This document shows, piece after piece, positions 42,431-54,026 of a stretch of 64,000 nt of DNA. The DNA lies in the NCBI GenBank assembly GCA_013368315.1, contig JAACJM010000018.1, forward strand, positions 62,001 through 126,000, written 5' to 3'. The translations under genes and the position numbers were made by a program. The notes below the pieces were generated by a model. The model searched no databases. It saw nothing but the letters and a program-made list of their open reading frames with translations, and was not told the DNA's origin. This DNA comes from Tetrapyrgos nigripes. Lineage: Eukaryota; Basidiomycota; Agaricomycetes; Agaricales; Campanellaceae. Each line of letters starts with the position of its first letter. The stretch's first letter is position 1.

Positions 42431-43628
42431 ATACAGTCTCTCAATAGGATGTACAGAAGGCAGCGCATAGCAAGGGTGATTCAACGATTTTGAAATGGCA
42501 GAATTGCAAGCTCCGTGAACTGAGGTGCCAGAAATGGGCCTCTGTGGCAGATTGTGGATGGAGACGAGCAGGAATGTAGGGCTGCGTCAAACAAAGAATG
42601 ATCCCACCATAGGTGTATAGATCTGTATGTTTTCAAGGCTCTTCTGATATATGAAGAGAACTGAGTTCTTGTGTTTCACAGTTCTTAGCAGGTCATCCGC
42701 ATGCTATGTGCAGTAGCATGGATAGTGATCTTTTCCAAGGAGAGGAAGGTATAGCAGAAGTGGACTAAGAAGCTCAATGCCCAGTGCTCAGGGATATGAC
42801 TGAGTATTTGGACAGAGATCTCATCCTGAACCTGTCAGAATGCATGGCCAGGTGGGTAAGGATGGTTGTTGTTTAATCAAACATTAATAGAAGTGACTAG
42901 ATTGCAAGTTCGAAAGGATTGCAAAATACATGCAGGGCATACAGGGCTGGCATGGTGTCCGGAGTGACAATATCATGAAAGATGGTTACGGGATTTGAAG
43001 TTTGTGTTGAAATAACCCCCTAATTACTTTGTTGGTGCATTCACCAAGATTTCATGCGTGAAATGATTAGGAGGATGTACAAGTGCGTGAGCAACAGGAG
43101 AAGGGTGAGAGTTAATATAGGCAGGGTTCCAGCTGGCAGTGACAGGTAGGCAGAGATTTGGTAGCTATATGTGTGGTATAAATGGGTGCATGTCAGGGAT
43201 ACCATGCAGCTGTAAAAGAGAGCGTGCGCAAGCCTGCAAAGAGGGCTAAGAAACGGCATATGCAAAAGATGTCAAGGCATGGTTAGTTTTGTAAATGGCG
43301 ATGAGTAAGACTGAGTGCCATTGGATTGAGGTCAAACATTAGGTAGCGGTAGAAGTAGAGCTGGAGACGTCGAACAGGGTGTGTGTTGCCCCCAGCATAT
43401 TGAGCAGAGTACACAATTACAGAGTAGAAGCTAATGCATTATTGATGCTCCTGATGTAAGAGAAAATAAGGTATACATTCTGATGTTAAAGTATGTGAGG
43501 TATGGGCAGAAGGTGTACGAGATTATAGAGTGAGAGAGCTAGAGAGTATGTAAAGCGAGAGCTAGAGGGTAAAGAAGTCATCCTTCAGTGGAGACCTGTG
43601 CAAGACGTCATCATGCTGTAAGATCTAT
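42431..43628. other. Stretch without a recognised gene
   Basis: Mixed-composition sequence with only short open frames and no domain, RNA gene or repeat match that I can support. It is purine-rich on the plus strand. Confidence 0.45.
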
Positions 43629-43780
43629 GCACTTTCCTGTACTTTCCTATGGCTTTCCGGTACCCTTTTACTTTCCTGTACTTTCCTATGACTTTCCGGT
43701 ACAGTCTTACTTTCCAGTACTTTCCTATGACTTTCCAGTACAGTCTTAGTTTCCATTACTTTCCTATCGCTTTCCGATCT
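43629..43780. repeat. Minisatellite with TACTTTCCTATG units
   Basis: About four units of 38-40 bp share TACTTTCCTATGACTTTCCG and GTACAGTCTTA. The plus-strand frame across it gives a repetitive Phe/Tyr-rich translation that is not taken as a protein. Confidence 0.8.
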
Positions 43781-45084
43781 TTTCCCTTTTCCTTATTCAC
43801 ACATTCATTTCCGATTTCATATCCGAGCTCCACTATTAATCTCCACAATGGATCCCATCCGGGAACCCGTGATTCATTTCGGATAACTACCGGACAACTC
43901 GTATCTAATCTCCAAACCTACTCCACTTTGTTTCCACTTCGTTCTGCAGTACTCCATCCATCTCCAATAGCACCATGTGCTTTTCCTTCATTTCCAAACC
44001 ATCCCTATCTTACTCCTCTTCATTCCGATATTTTCCGAAGTAGTACTTAAGCTAGCAACTTTGTAGTAGATAGCTTAAGTGCAAAATCGACAAAGCTGGT
44101 CTCCTATCCTTCCTCGATGGTTCCTTAGAGCTTCCCAGTCTTTCCGACTGAAATCCCTATTTATCTTTATAAGCTCTTTCCTATCTGGATCCACTCAGAA
44201 TCTCCATCCAATCCACTCAAGACTTCCATCCGGGTCCTTGATGTTTCCTAGCATTGGGTATCCACATGGACTTGACACATGCCCATCGTGGGGTCACTGA
44301 AGGGGCAGAGGCCGAGGGATTGAGAGTCCCGCAAGAACCGCGCTTTGTAGAGGGCAAGCAGGGGCTTGCTTATTGAGGTGGGGCCGAAGGATCAAGAGTG
44401 CTGCGAGAACCACTTTGTGGAGGAGGGCGAGTAGGGGCTTGCTTATTGAAGGACAGTGTGGTCTGTTTCGTAATAGGCTTCTTTGTGGAGGAGGTAGAGA
44501 CTGTTGGGAATAGAGGCATTAGAGCCTAAATGAGCGAGTAGTAGGGATATGGCACGGTTCTAGGGACGCGTCCAAGCATTAGAGCTTAGAGGCACTAGAG
44601 CCTAGTGGGAGGATGATGTTCGTCTGTGTGTTCTTTTTATTTCATTTATTTTTCAAGCGTTAGAGCTTGGAGGCATTAGAGCCTAGTTTTTTTTTGTTTT
44701 GGAGTGCGTGTGGAATGTGTGTGTATTGGATGAGAGAAGTGTATGTAGAGGGTGTGCAGGTAGCAAGAAACAACTTACATGCAGTAGGGAATGCAGATGA
44801 GGTGTTGAGACCGCCTGTAGCAAGAATCCAAGCGTCATGATTGGATGGAAGTCACGTTCTTGTGGCTGTGTAATGCGGGAGGAGCAGCAAAAAGCGACTG
44901 CTTGACGTCCTCGACAGTGTAGACTCGAAAGGAGTGCTTTTCCCGCTATAAGACTTGATAGAAAGCCTTGAGGAGACCAAAAGAGTGTATATGCGAAGTT
45001 TCAGAGAGAACGGACGGCAGGAGGAGGCTGGATTCGTTTTTTTGGAATGGATGATGATGGGAGAGTGCGTGCTAATTTGAATGG
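43781..45084. other. Repeat-bearing intergenic stretch
   Basis: Holds a two-unit tandem repeat of about 75 bp at 44303-44450 (GGGCTTGCTTATTGA at each unit end). Three spaced copies of GGCATTAGAGCCTA or GGCACTAGAGCCTA lie at about 44515, 44590 and 44665, two preceded by the near-mirror TTAGAGCTT. No gene is recognised. Confidence 0.55.
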
Positions 45085-45272
45085 TGCATAAACCCTTTTA
45101 AGGGACTCGTTCGTACAGCCTGACGTTCCAGCGTGTGGCTGTGCTCGATAGCAACTCCATTCAGTCGGCCAATTCCATACTGTGCCGATATACCGTTCCC
45201 TTATGTTGGGCCTCGTCGTCCCACGCGCAGCGATGGCACACATTTCCCTCGTGTGATAGATCATCAGCTTTA
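45085..45272. repeat. Dispersed repeat R4, copy 2
   Basis: Diverged match to 25295-25492. It ends only about 45 bp before the P450 start codon, so the P450 promoter includes this repeat. Confidence 0.7.
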
Positions 45273-45317
45273 AAAGGATCCTCCATCGCATCAGTTTCTT
45301 CTTGATACTTAGCTCCC

Positions 45318-47642
45318 ATGAAGACTGTCTCAGAGCTCCTGGAGTCCTCTTCTTTCACCAGCGCAACCGTGCTGGCCGTATTGGCAGTCGTGGCTTCAAC
45401 TATCCTTCGCAGGGCTCGTTCTTCAAGGCTCCCGTATCCTCCTGGTCCTACAGGTTACTGGCTCGTTGGCCTGCTCAACATCCCATTGAAGAAGAATTGG
45501 CAGCACTACGTGGAGTTGGGCAAAATATACGGTGCGTTTGTGATCACGATAGCAGTGTAGCGAGCTATCCCATTACTGACCTATTTCCAACTCGTCTTCA
45601 AGGGGATTTGATACACTATACTCGCTTTGGAAAGCACTATCTAGTTGTGAACTCTGTAGAAGCAGCAAATGATATCCTAGAGAAGCAAGCTAGGATATCA
45701 TCTGACAGACCTCACACGCCCCTAGACAAGTTGTAAGATCACGCTTCCATGAGACTTGTCAAATGCTGACATTCCCTTCTTCCTTGTAATACTCTATACC
45801 TCTAGAGCTGCATGGGGAACCGTCTTGTGTATGTAAACTATCCACTCATTGTCAGTCCCATTCTTATATAAGGAGTACAGCCATGGCCCCGTACTCAGAC
45901 TATTGGAGAAAGACACGCAAGATATTTCATCAAACCTTTCGTGCAGATGTTTCACCGAAATATCATCAGATTGAGATACAACAAGTCCAACGATTTATGA
46001 CTGAAATTACTTCAGCCAACCCTGGTGTCCTTTTGGATCAGATTGCGACGTGAATACATTTTTTCTTTTCAATGGCACTCGCGTTTCTGAATAGTGCAAT
46101 TAATCCTATTTCTCCCTGGGCCGATTGCTACAGTCTTTCACAAAAAATCATGTTCAACACGCTATATGATCTGGATCTCGCCTCCAGCAAGGAAGACATG
46201 CCTCGTCACGCTCGGGAAGTTCTAGATTCTAACGATTTGCTCTTCGTTCCAGGCTGGGACGCCATCAAATACATACCTTTCATTCACCGCTTTCCGTCTT
46301 GGTTTCCCGGCGGTCATCTCAAGGTTCTGCATAAACAGATTGCGCAAGTATTAGGAGAGCTTGGAGCGGCTCCTTTCAATGCCACGTTGGGCTTAATGGT
46401 ACGTATATCTTCGATAATCTCTGAAGCACTGATGGAAGCTATTCAATTTTGAATAACCTTGTAGAAATCAAACGAGAAACACTCATCAATTGTTGGAGAT
46501 TTGGTGATCTCAGCTCGAGAAAGGGAAGATTATGCAGAGGAGTTGGTCAGGATACAGAATATGGGGTTACAATCAGTTATCGGTGCGTCGATATCCAATC
46601 GAATTCGAAGCTTTGAGGACTCCCTTCTCATTCAAAGGCACTTCTATGATATAGCTGCTGCCGATACCGTAAGTGACCATACTACTCACTTATGTATGCA
46701 CTTACCTACCCATTAATATCTCAGACCATGTCCGCCATAGCCACGTTCTTCCTCGCCATGAGTCTTTATCCCGACGTCCAACGTAAAGCTCAACAAGAAC
46801 TTGACAGTGTCCTTGGACCTGGTAAACTTCCTACTTTTGCTGATCGTGATTTTTTGCCGTACATAGAGGCGATTTATCGAGAGGTAATGCGGTGGCATCC
46901 TGCAATTCCAATGGGTAAGTACCATGTTAGTGTCGACCTACCATCCTGTTGATGTTTCGGCACCGGTACCGTTTGCAGGGCTTCCGCATGAGACCACTGC
47001 ACCAATTATATATCGAGGATACTATATTCCTGAAGGTGGGTGATTCTCAACACCCTCAGTCCCGAATGCTCCTTACCTACCTGTATACTATCCGATTTTC
47101 AGGGACTGCCATCTACGGAAATATCTGGTAAGCCTCCTTCCCATGTTTGGAAAATCGCTGAATGCACTAAGAATGCAACCATTCAAGGGCAATGAACCGC
47201 AATTCATCGGTGTGGCAAAATCCTGATGAATTCATACCGGAAAGACACCTGCGTCAGGATGGTCAATTCGATCATATTAGTAGTATATTAGCGTATGGGT
47301 TTGGTCGAAGGTACTTGGATCTTCCTTTCCTCAAGTCATCGATACGAAATCATCAAGTTTTTCTGACTACTGGGATATTACTATACAGAATCTGCGTCGG
47401 GCGCTGGATGGCTAATGATACTTTGTTCATTTCCATCGCCATAATATTGGCAACGGTGAACATATCCGCCAGACCTAGTACAGAGAGTGCGAAGATAGAC
47501 GTGGAAGACTTGTATTCGGATCATTGTTTCTGGTACACATCTATGCAATCTCCCCTGTTCTATGGCTGATATGTTTCTTGTTAGCTCGCCGAAGCTTTTG
47601 GACTGCATTGTTACCAAGAGATTTGAGAGAACAGATGTTTAG
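45318..47642 (+). CDS. Cytochrome P450 monooxygenase, many introns
   Basis: The ATG at 45318 starts a hydrophobic N-terminal anchor (FTSATVLAVLAVVAST) followed by the Pro-rich hinge PYPPGP, as in ER-bound fungal P450s. Further landmarks are PYSDYWRKTRKIFHQ (helix C), a helix I region reading AAADT then TMSAIATFF across an intron, the ExxR motif in REVMRWHP, FIPERHL, and the heme loop YGFGR-R-ICVGRW split by an intron at about 47311-47391. About ten short GT-AG introns are needed. The first intron (45532-45602) keeps the frame YG-DLIHY. The last exon ends SPKLLDCIVTKRFERTDV. The fold is complete; the substrate is unknown. In helix I the usual Gly of AGxDT is Ala. Confidence 0.87.
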
Positions 47643-47914
47643 GTTGTGTTTACGATGGGAAAGGAAAGTATTCAAGACGGGCAGTTTGGGGACTCATCAT
47701 GACAGCACTAATTTATATAGTCAACTATGAAAAGTAATCACTGGAAAAGAATAGAGTCTTATCCAGGAATTTCGAGCGCAAGTAAGTGTGCGTCTAAGAG
47801 TCTGGAATAGCGGAGTTTGAAACCACTCTAAATTCTGTCTGAACTAGTCAACCAAACGCGAGTTGAAGGAAAACCTCAACCTCTTCATCTCTTCAAGACC
47901 CCTCAAGACTCGAA
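47643..47914. other. Intergenic gap between P450 and eL8 pseudogene
   Basis: About 270 bp without a gene. A pyrimidine-rich run just before 47911 resembles the promoter or 5' leader of fungal ribosomal protein genes. Confidence 0.45.
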
Positions 47915-48660
47915 ATGGTGTGTATGGCCTCTAAGACGCCCCGGATTGGCCCCGGAGCTCTTTTATCTCTCTTTCAGCGTCTGCAAAGACCGCTAAATGA
48001 GATGGATCGTGCGTGTTTGACTTGGATGACGTTTTGAGTACTGAACCGTTTCATAGGTCGAACAATCTGTTAAAGATTGATATATGTACCATTCTCCTTC
48101 TGTTGCTGAGCCTCCTATTATACGGATGGCGATGAAGCGACAAAGTGTCATGTATGCTGGGCTGCTTCCTAGCAGCGTTAGAGCTCCGGGGCGCATATGT
48201 CATTTTTGTGATGACAGACGCTGACCTCGTCTCAATGACCAGCCTAAAGCCGACAAATCTGGATCTGCCAAAAAGCCTGCTGCGGCTCCGTTTGCCTCCA
48301 AGGCTAGCAAGACGAAGAAGAATCCTCTTTTTGAGGCCAATCCCAGAAACTTTGGCATAGGTGCGTCCACGAAAGACTGATAGTTTACTTGGTCTCTCAA
48401 TTGGTTTGTATTACGGGTGGCGACATCCAGCCTCAAACTGACCTTACTCGTTTGGTCAAATGGCCCGAACATGTCCGTCTCCAACGCCAAAAGGTCATTC
48501 TCAACCAACGTCTCAAGGTTCCTCCTTCAATCGCCCAGTTTTCACATACGCTCGACAAAAACACTGCTACGCAGCTTTTCAAGCTTCTTAACAAGTATCG
48601 CCCCGAGACGAAGACGGAGAAGAAGGAACGTTTGACCGCTACTGCAGAGGGTAATGGTAA
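47915..48660 (+). pseudogene. rpl8: Ribosomal protein eL8 (L7Ae family), truncated
   Basis: Exon 1 would be the ATG alone (47915-47917), followed by an intron to 48242. The next exon reads PKADKSGSAKKPAAAPF...[13 protein letters not shown], and then [36 protein letters not shown]...[28 protein letters not shown]. This is the conserved N-terminal part of 60S protein eL8. Only about 130 of roughly 250 residues are present; the L7Ae RNA-binding domain is missing. Before DIQPQ the splice acceptor AG has become GG (48415-48416). Because introns are kept, this is a DNA-level duplicate and not a retrocopy. The functional gene must lie elsewhere. Confidence 0.85.
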
Positions 48661-48865
48661 GAAGCTTCCCAGTACGCCCCTCTTCCTGAGTCACGTGCAT
48701 GTTCGCGCGCCTCCTGAAACAAGCGAAGGTTGGGTTCCAGACGCGCGGTTGACGCTGAAATGCACTAAGTCCCTGGTCTGTATTGTGTAAATCTCGAGAA
48801 CGGGCTACCAGTACAGCGAAATACATGTGTAGAATAACTTCTAATGAATACTATATAGAATCAAT

Positions 48866-49075
48866 TATGAGGCCTTTAGGCTGAGTTAATTTGTGTCGTA
48901 GTGACCTCCCAGATCTTTTCCACAGGTTCAAACTCCCACCCCTGTTTGTTGGCGCTCATCTGGAATCATGGTTGAGACCCATCAAAGACCCATGATGTTG
49001 TTCACAGCTTCCTTGGACCAACGCAAGGCCTTTCTGTCAACAACCACAATATCATGCTGTAAGATGTTGTACCTA
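48866..49075 (+). mobile_element. SINE-like repeat with tRNA-type promoter boxes
   Basis: An A-box-like TAGGCTGAGTT (48877-48887) and a B-box-like GGTTCAAACTC (48925-48935) are 37 bp apart, like an internal pol III promoter. Related pieces occur at 34601-34641 with 35046-35180, and at 37914-37955. The downstream body GGCGCTCATC...TTCCTTGGACCA is shared with 35046-35180. No poly(A) tail is obvious. The SINE call is inference. Confidence 0.55.
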
Positions 49076-49818
49076 CAGATTGAGTATGTAGTGTAGAACG
49101 TCTATTCGAATGATAGAACCGTTATGCAGGATGACTACACGAAGGAGGTAAGTCGGAGTGCTGGGGATGGAGTTTCAGCCACAAGGGGATGTTTTGAGGA
49201 TAAGTGCTGGATGTGGACTGAGGAAAAATAGGGGATGGTTGCTAGAAGATGCTTGAGGGTTTCTGTGAGGCAGACAAAGCAGGGGAAGCTTGGGAAAGAA
49301 GTAGATTGCCAGAAGAAAGTAGGTAAGGCTACAAAATAACTGGACTACCCGTAAAGAATGGTACTTAGTGGTTTATACATTAGTAAGAAGAGTCAGGATG
49401 AGTCAAATGTAGTCTATGTGACTAGTAGATATCGGTTCCCAAGCCTTATGAGTCAGATGAGAGAGTGAGTCAGTAAGTATGCTTGAAAATGAGGGAGTTG
49501 TGAGAAGATGAGATACATGGGAAAAAGTATTGGGTATGTCCATGTGGCTGTTGGCCAAGCCACTATTGGCTATATCTGTGTGGCTGTAGTCTAGCTGCGA
49601 TTTATGCCATGCAATGAAACCCTATTGTAGGTGGAAGATACAACTCCTGACACATGCAAATGTCATGCCAGCTGGCAGCATGCTGACTCTCTTATTTTCA
49701 CTGCCAGCATTGACAATGTCCACTGCCCTATTCCTCTGCTCCTCAAGCTTGCATTCACCCCGAGTACAAACCTTGTCAAGTCCTCCTTTCTTGGAAGGAT
49801 TTCTCAACAAACTGCAAC
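49076..49818. other. Stretch without a recognised gene
   Basis: Only short frames on both strands. A short imperfect repeat of TGTGGCTGT lies at about 49540-49590. Nothing else is supported. Confidence 0.45.
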
Positions 49819-50287
49819 TGTCACGAACTGCTACAGTTCTTTGCCCTCCTTCCTCCTCTACTTCATTATTGAACCCATTTTCTGATCATTCATCTATTGC
49901 ATTTCCTCAATAAACCTTTTAAACCTTATATTACTGACTTCAAACCTTATAAAACCTGTCAAACTCTATAATAACTATCAATCAATCTTCCATTTGATCA
50001 ATCTTATCTTTCTCCTACATTTCTCCACTTTCTCCTATGTTTCTTCTATTTCTCCAAGCTTAATCCTATCTTTCCCCTATCACTTATTCATTGTTCTTCT
50101 ATATAAACCATCAGACATTCTAGTTAATCTTTTAGTTCGTTTACTTCGTCTCTGCTCCGTACTAGTACTACACAGTGTAGAGCATAGTCAGCTTACTCTT
50201 GCTCTCTATCTATCTCTCTATTCTCAATTGATCTTGTCTTTGTGTGACTTGGGTGGTTTGTCATTAAGTGTACCAATGTCCTTGACA
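49819..50287 (+). mobile_element. Solo LTR, 469 bp, with 5-bp duplication
   Basis: Starts TGTCACGAAC and ends CCTTGACA, with a TGTCA/TGACA inverted repeat. GCAAC lies directly on both sides (49814-49818 and 50288-50292). A TATA-like box (TATATAAACC) is at about 50100. Two related copies in the window (6029-6467 and 29325-29877) are in reverse orientation. It probably arose by recombination between the two LTRs of a full element. Confidence 0.92.
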
Positions 50288-50292
50288 GCAAC

Positions 50293-51165
50293 ACCATATT
50301 GTCTCTTGTTGATCATATGAAGGGTGTGGGCCAGCACTGAGCGTGGCAGAAATGAGTCCAGTGAGTTCAAATTTAAGACACTAGACCACACTCCAGTGAA
50401 GATATTCAACAAAAAACAGATATTGCTGGTTCAATTTCTGAGAAAAGTACTAGTGTAGATCATTGTGTAGAATCAGAGGCTCAGAGCTATAATCAATATA
50501 CATGAGAAGAAGATACAGCCCTTGAGCTCTTGAAAAGGGAATACTTACAAGAATAGGGGTGCATATTCTCTATTACTGGAGAAAATTACAAAGAAATTTG
50601 ATCGAGACAGACAGAGGAAATTGGGACAAACTCAACATAGCCACACGTGGAAACACAGTTTAAAGAACTCATCCTCATTCTTCAGTCTCATAATAGAGCA
50701 GCTTTTACCAATTAGATTTTGGCCTGCTTGGGCAAATATGTTGCATTGAGTAAGTGCAACCCATGAACTTGCTCATATGAAGTACTGTCAAAGTGGTCCA
50801 TTTATGTCAATCCACATTGATGAATGGCTTCAAAAACTTTTACCTGACATGATTTCATTGTAAAAGTGTTATATTTTGATCAGCCAAGCTGTTTGGGACC
50901 TTAAAAATTTCAAGTCCAAAAATTTATTAACAGCCCTCCCAAGGACCCCACCCACCCTTCGGAGTGTACCAGATCGCAATTCTGGTACCCCCTTGCCTTT
51001 GTAAGTACTTGATTGAAGGATTTACAACCCGGAGCAAGTCAATGCATGTGATAAATCCAATTGAACAATTGCAGAGCGCATCAATGCAGAGCGTGTTGAT
51101 GACTCACTAAGACTTTCAGCAAGTAAGCACAAAGGGCAGTTCAATGTAGATAGAATGATAGATTA
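50293..51165. other. Stretch without a recognised gene
   Basis: No open frame with a recognisable domain and no clear repeat match. AT-rich. Confidence 0.45.
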
Positions 51166-51545
51166 TGGGGCCAAAGAATGAGGACGAGTTCTTAACCCTG
51201 CGTTTCCGCATGTGGCTATGTTGAGTTTGTCCTGATTTCCCTGTCTGTCTCGATTGTCCTGTCTAAAGATTTTTCCAATTTTCTCCGGTTTCCACTCCAT
51301 TCCTTTTCCAAGTTCATAGAGAGCTGTAAAGTGCTGTCTCTTCTTCTCATGTATATTGATCATAGCTCCGGGTCAATGCTACAAAGTGATCTACACTCTA
51401 CAGTACTTTTCTCAGAAGTTGAACCAGTATTAAGTATACACACCCATTTTTCATTGACTACCTTTACTGGACAGGTGTGTAGTTTAGCATCTTTGAGCTC
51501 ACCGGACTCATTCTCGCCATGCTTCAGTGCTGGCCCACACCCGCT
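51166..51545. repeat. Repeats R5 and R3, second copies
   Basis: 51166-51215 matches 19832-19890 (GGCCAAAGAATGAGG, then GAGTTCTTAAC). 51292-51545 matches repeat R3 at 24983-25236. The end of R3 adjoins the segmental duplicate. Confidence 0.8.
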
Positions 51546-51556
51546 TCATACACAAA

Positions 51557-53510
51557 CTTTCCAACTATCTGTGACATGAAGAGAAGTAGATATCAACCCA
51601 AGATCAATTTTATGATCAAGTTAGGATACCCACTAACAATTCAAACTCTGATTTGGAGTAAGAAGAGAGTGGAGAGTATGACTTCAGGACCGGTGAAGTG
51701 GGCATACCCATCTGCGGCAATTGCTGGCTTGGCCACATGGCCAAGCCCCTCTTCAGGCCTTCAGGCGTAGTCTGTCTTTCTACTGTTATACTTTTATGCA
51801 GTATACTCCAGAGGCTTTATATTATATAAATGGATGTTAGCGTGTATGAGTGTCTGGATTGCATGTAAAAATCAAAGATATTCCAAAATCCATGAAAATG
51901 CGAAGCTTTTACATTAACACTCTGCTTAATATGGTCCCTGGATGTTCGAATTGGGATACTGTAGTACTGAGGTCAAGGACTCCTTCTTCCATCACAGGAT
52001 GCGGATGAGACGGGCGAGACGGGAGATGTAGAAATTTTGCAGCTAGATGATATCAATAATAAATTTTTAACACTGATTGTATGAAAAACAGTGTAAAACA
52101 GGACACGTCTATATACTCTCCTGCATTCCAACTATCTCCTCCGCAAAATGACCAGAAATATTGCACTCCCCGCTCTTTGCGCACTCTACGAGCCCAATAG
52201 CCTTTCACCATGTGACGTCAGTAGCCGTGTCCTGGTCCGACCGTTACTCGTATATAGCGCAGGAGAAAAGTGCACTTACGAAGCCTATTTTACACATTTT
52301 GACCAAACAATGCCTCCTCTTCCTACGAGAGTCGGGAAGAGAGTCGGGGATGGCACATTATTTGTTCTGTGCGGCGTGGCAGCGGTTTTTGATGTAAGTA
52401 TTGTAGAACAATATTTGATTATACAGGGCAAGGGAGTGCCCGGGGTCCAAACCTTCGCCAATCAAAAGCTGATTGCTTAACGAGCGAGGCCTTCCGGGTT
52501 TCCATACTCATCGTCTTGTAGCCCTGCTTTAAATGACTGACTCCCTTTCTCAAGCGACATCCTTTCCTTCTACAAAGAAGAGAAAGCAGGGAAAGATGTG
52601 AACTACATATCTCTCTTGGCCAAATCTCAGGGAATTTCGAAGATAGACTCACTGCGACTGGCGGTGGAGAAAGTCATCGTCGCTCACGAAAATATCATCA
52701 GGGTTTTGGGTTGTAATCAGGAAGCGTTGGATTGTTATAGGAGCTTTAGTCAAGGATACATGGCGTACCATGTCTATGGAGAGAGGTATAAGTTGAATGA
52801 GCTCGGATTTTGAACAGGATTCAGGAAATGGTTCCATAGTCTAGAACTACAACGCACCAAAATAATAGTCTTGTGGCAATCTCATCGTACCCTAGAAGTG
52901 AGAGGAAAAATGTCAATGAATCAAAACTCGCTCAAATCTTTACCGTTGTCCGGAAAATTTGCACACCTCAAGTCTATAATATAGACTTTCGATACAATAC
53001 AGACTGCCAGATAATTATAGGGGCCAGAACGTCGGTAAACACTTCCGAAAGGAAAGATGGACTTAGACAGAAAAGGACCATCATAAGCAACATGGAAGAT
53101 CTCTGTAACAGAGGAATGAACCGAATGAAGAGAGGAACATAAATGAGCGCAAAGGTAATTGCAGCAGCGACTGAGTCATAGTGTCCTATGTTCGGAGCGT
53201 AGTTGAAGTGGTCGGAAGACATCGCACAGCGGCGTGGGGCAATGGATGTTCTGATGTGACGTTATTGAGCCAGTGCTTGAGACCGTGCTCAAGGTGGAAG
53301 AAGAGTTCTGTTGACATCGTGCTAAGACAGCTCCCTTTATACTTCTTGAGCGAGGCACGCCAGCAGCAAGCCAGGGTCTATTCTTAGCCTCTCACTACGC
53401 CCTCATTTGAAATAATTTGTCCTCCATCGGAATAGTGGTGGATAAGTAGTAGTACTCCTAAAAGAAAATCTGTCAGTGCATCACTTCGTCTTCAAATCCC
53501 ATTCTTGATA
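51557..53510. repeat. Segmental duplicate, copy D
   Basis: Partner of 17386-19830, but without the 441-bp insertion (empty site at 51747-51758). It holds the terminal fragment of the outer TIR element (about 52429-52506), the terpene synthase exon and R1, and it continues into a pseudogene that copy A lacks. Confidence 0.93.
52555..52813 (+). pseudogene. Last exon of a class I (sesqui)terpene synthase, copy D
   Basis: Same structure as the copy at 18846-19104: intron-like end, DILSFYKEEKAG, then the C-terminal helices up to a stop at 52811-52813. The 71-residue frame from NYISLLA onward differs from copy A by one residue (K for R), and a second change (K for E) lies before it. The fragment has no catalytic N-terminal half and cannot be active. 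Confidence 0.7.
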
Positions 53511-53515
53511 CCAAG
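53030..53515. repeat. Repeat R1, copy D
   Basis: Uninterrupted copy with the GTTATTGAGC site intact at about 53261. It continues directly into an exon of the local gene family. Confidence 0.88.
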
Positions 53516-53990
53516 ATTTTATGACTGGTTTCGAGATGAACCCCATGTATGGCTTCCTTAATCAAGAGGAGTCCTCCTCCGAGCTTCCCAAGACACAGAA
53601 ATAAGGTCGAAGGCACTCTATTTGGAGTAACGAAGACCTTACGCCTTCTCAATTTAGATCCGTACCTCAAAGGGGACGATCTCAGCAAAGACTTCCACCT
53701 GTACATGGCACGCGGCTTCTGAGGCGTTCAGAAGACAGGTGTGCTCAATGGCCATTCTTGCTTTCAAGTTTCAATTATAGCGCTGATATATACCCACAGC
53801 CTTTGCGCACAGCCTTATTTCTCGTCGCCCATCATCGAGACTTCGATGATCATCGACTCTATTTGGAAAGGGAGAATTGACCGTGTCCGGTACAAGATTT
53901 TGAAGGTTAGCTATGGTACTGTACTAACCATAGCCATGACCCATCGTACGTCAGGATTAGTCTAAGACAAGCGTATTCGGAACCTTTGAT
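53475..53990 (+). pseudogene. Decayed copy of the RRM-like gene family (third copy)
   Basis: After a TCTGTCAG acceptor-like end it reads HFVFKSHS, a stop, then YQDFMTGFEMNPMYGF, matching the third exon of the gene at 61936-63285 on the opposite strand. A later part (MIIDSIWKGRIDRVRYKILKVSYG) matches the fourth exon. Stops and frame changes lie between, so it is dead. It lies only about 36 bp beyond the 3' end of the glycosyltransferase gene, on the opposite strand. Confidence 0.8.
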
Positions 53991-54026
53991 AGTACGTTGA
54001 AAGTGCGGGTAGGGTACTGGCGCCGA

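Noticed and set aside
43649..44050. 133-codon plus-strand frame
   Set aside because: Its first half is the translation of a minisatellite and the rest has no recognisable domain.
48866..48940. Functional tRNA gene
   Set aside because: The boxes resemble a pol III promoter but no cloverleaf with anticodon arm can be drawn; SINE-like repeat is a better fit.
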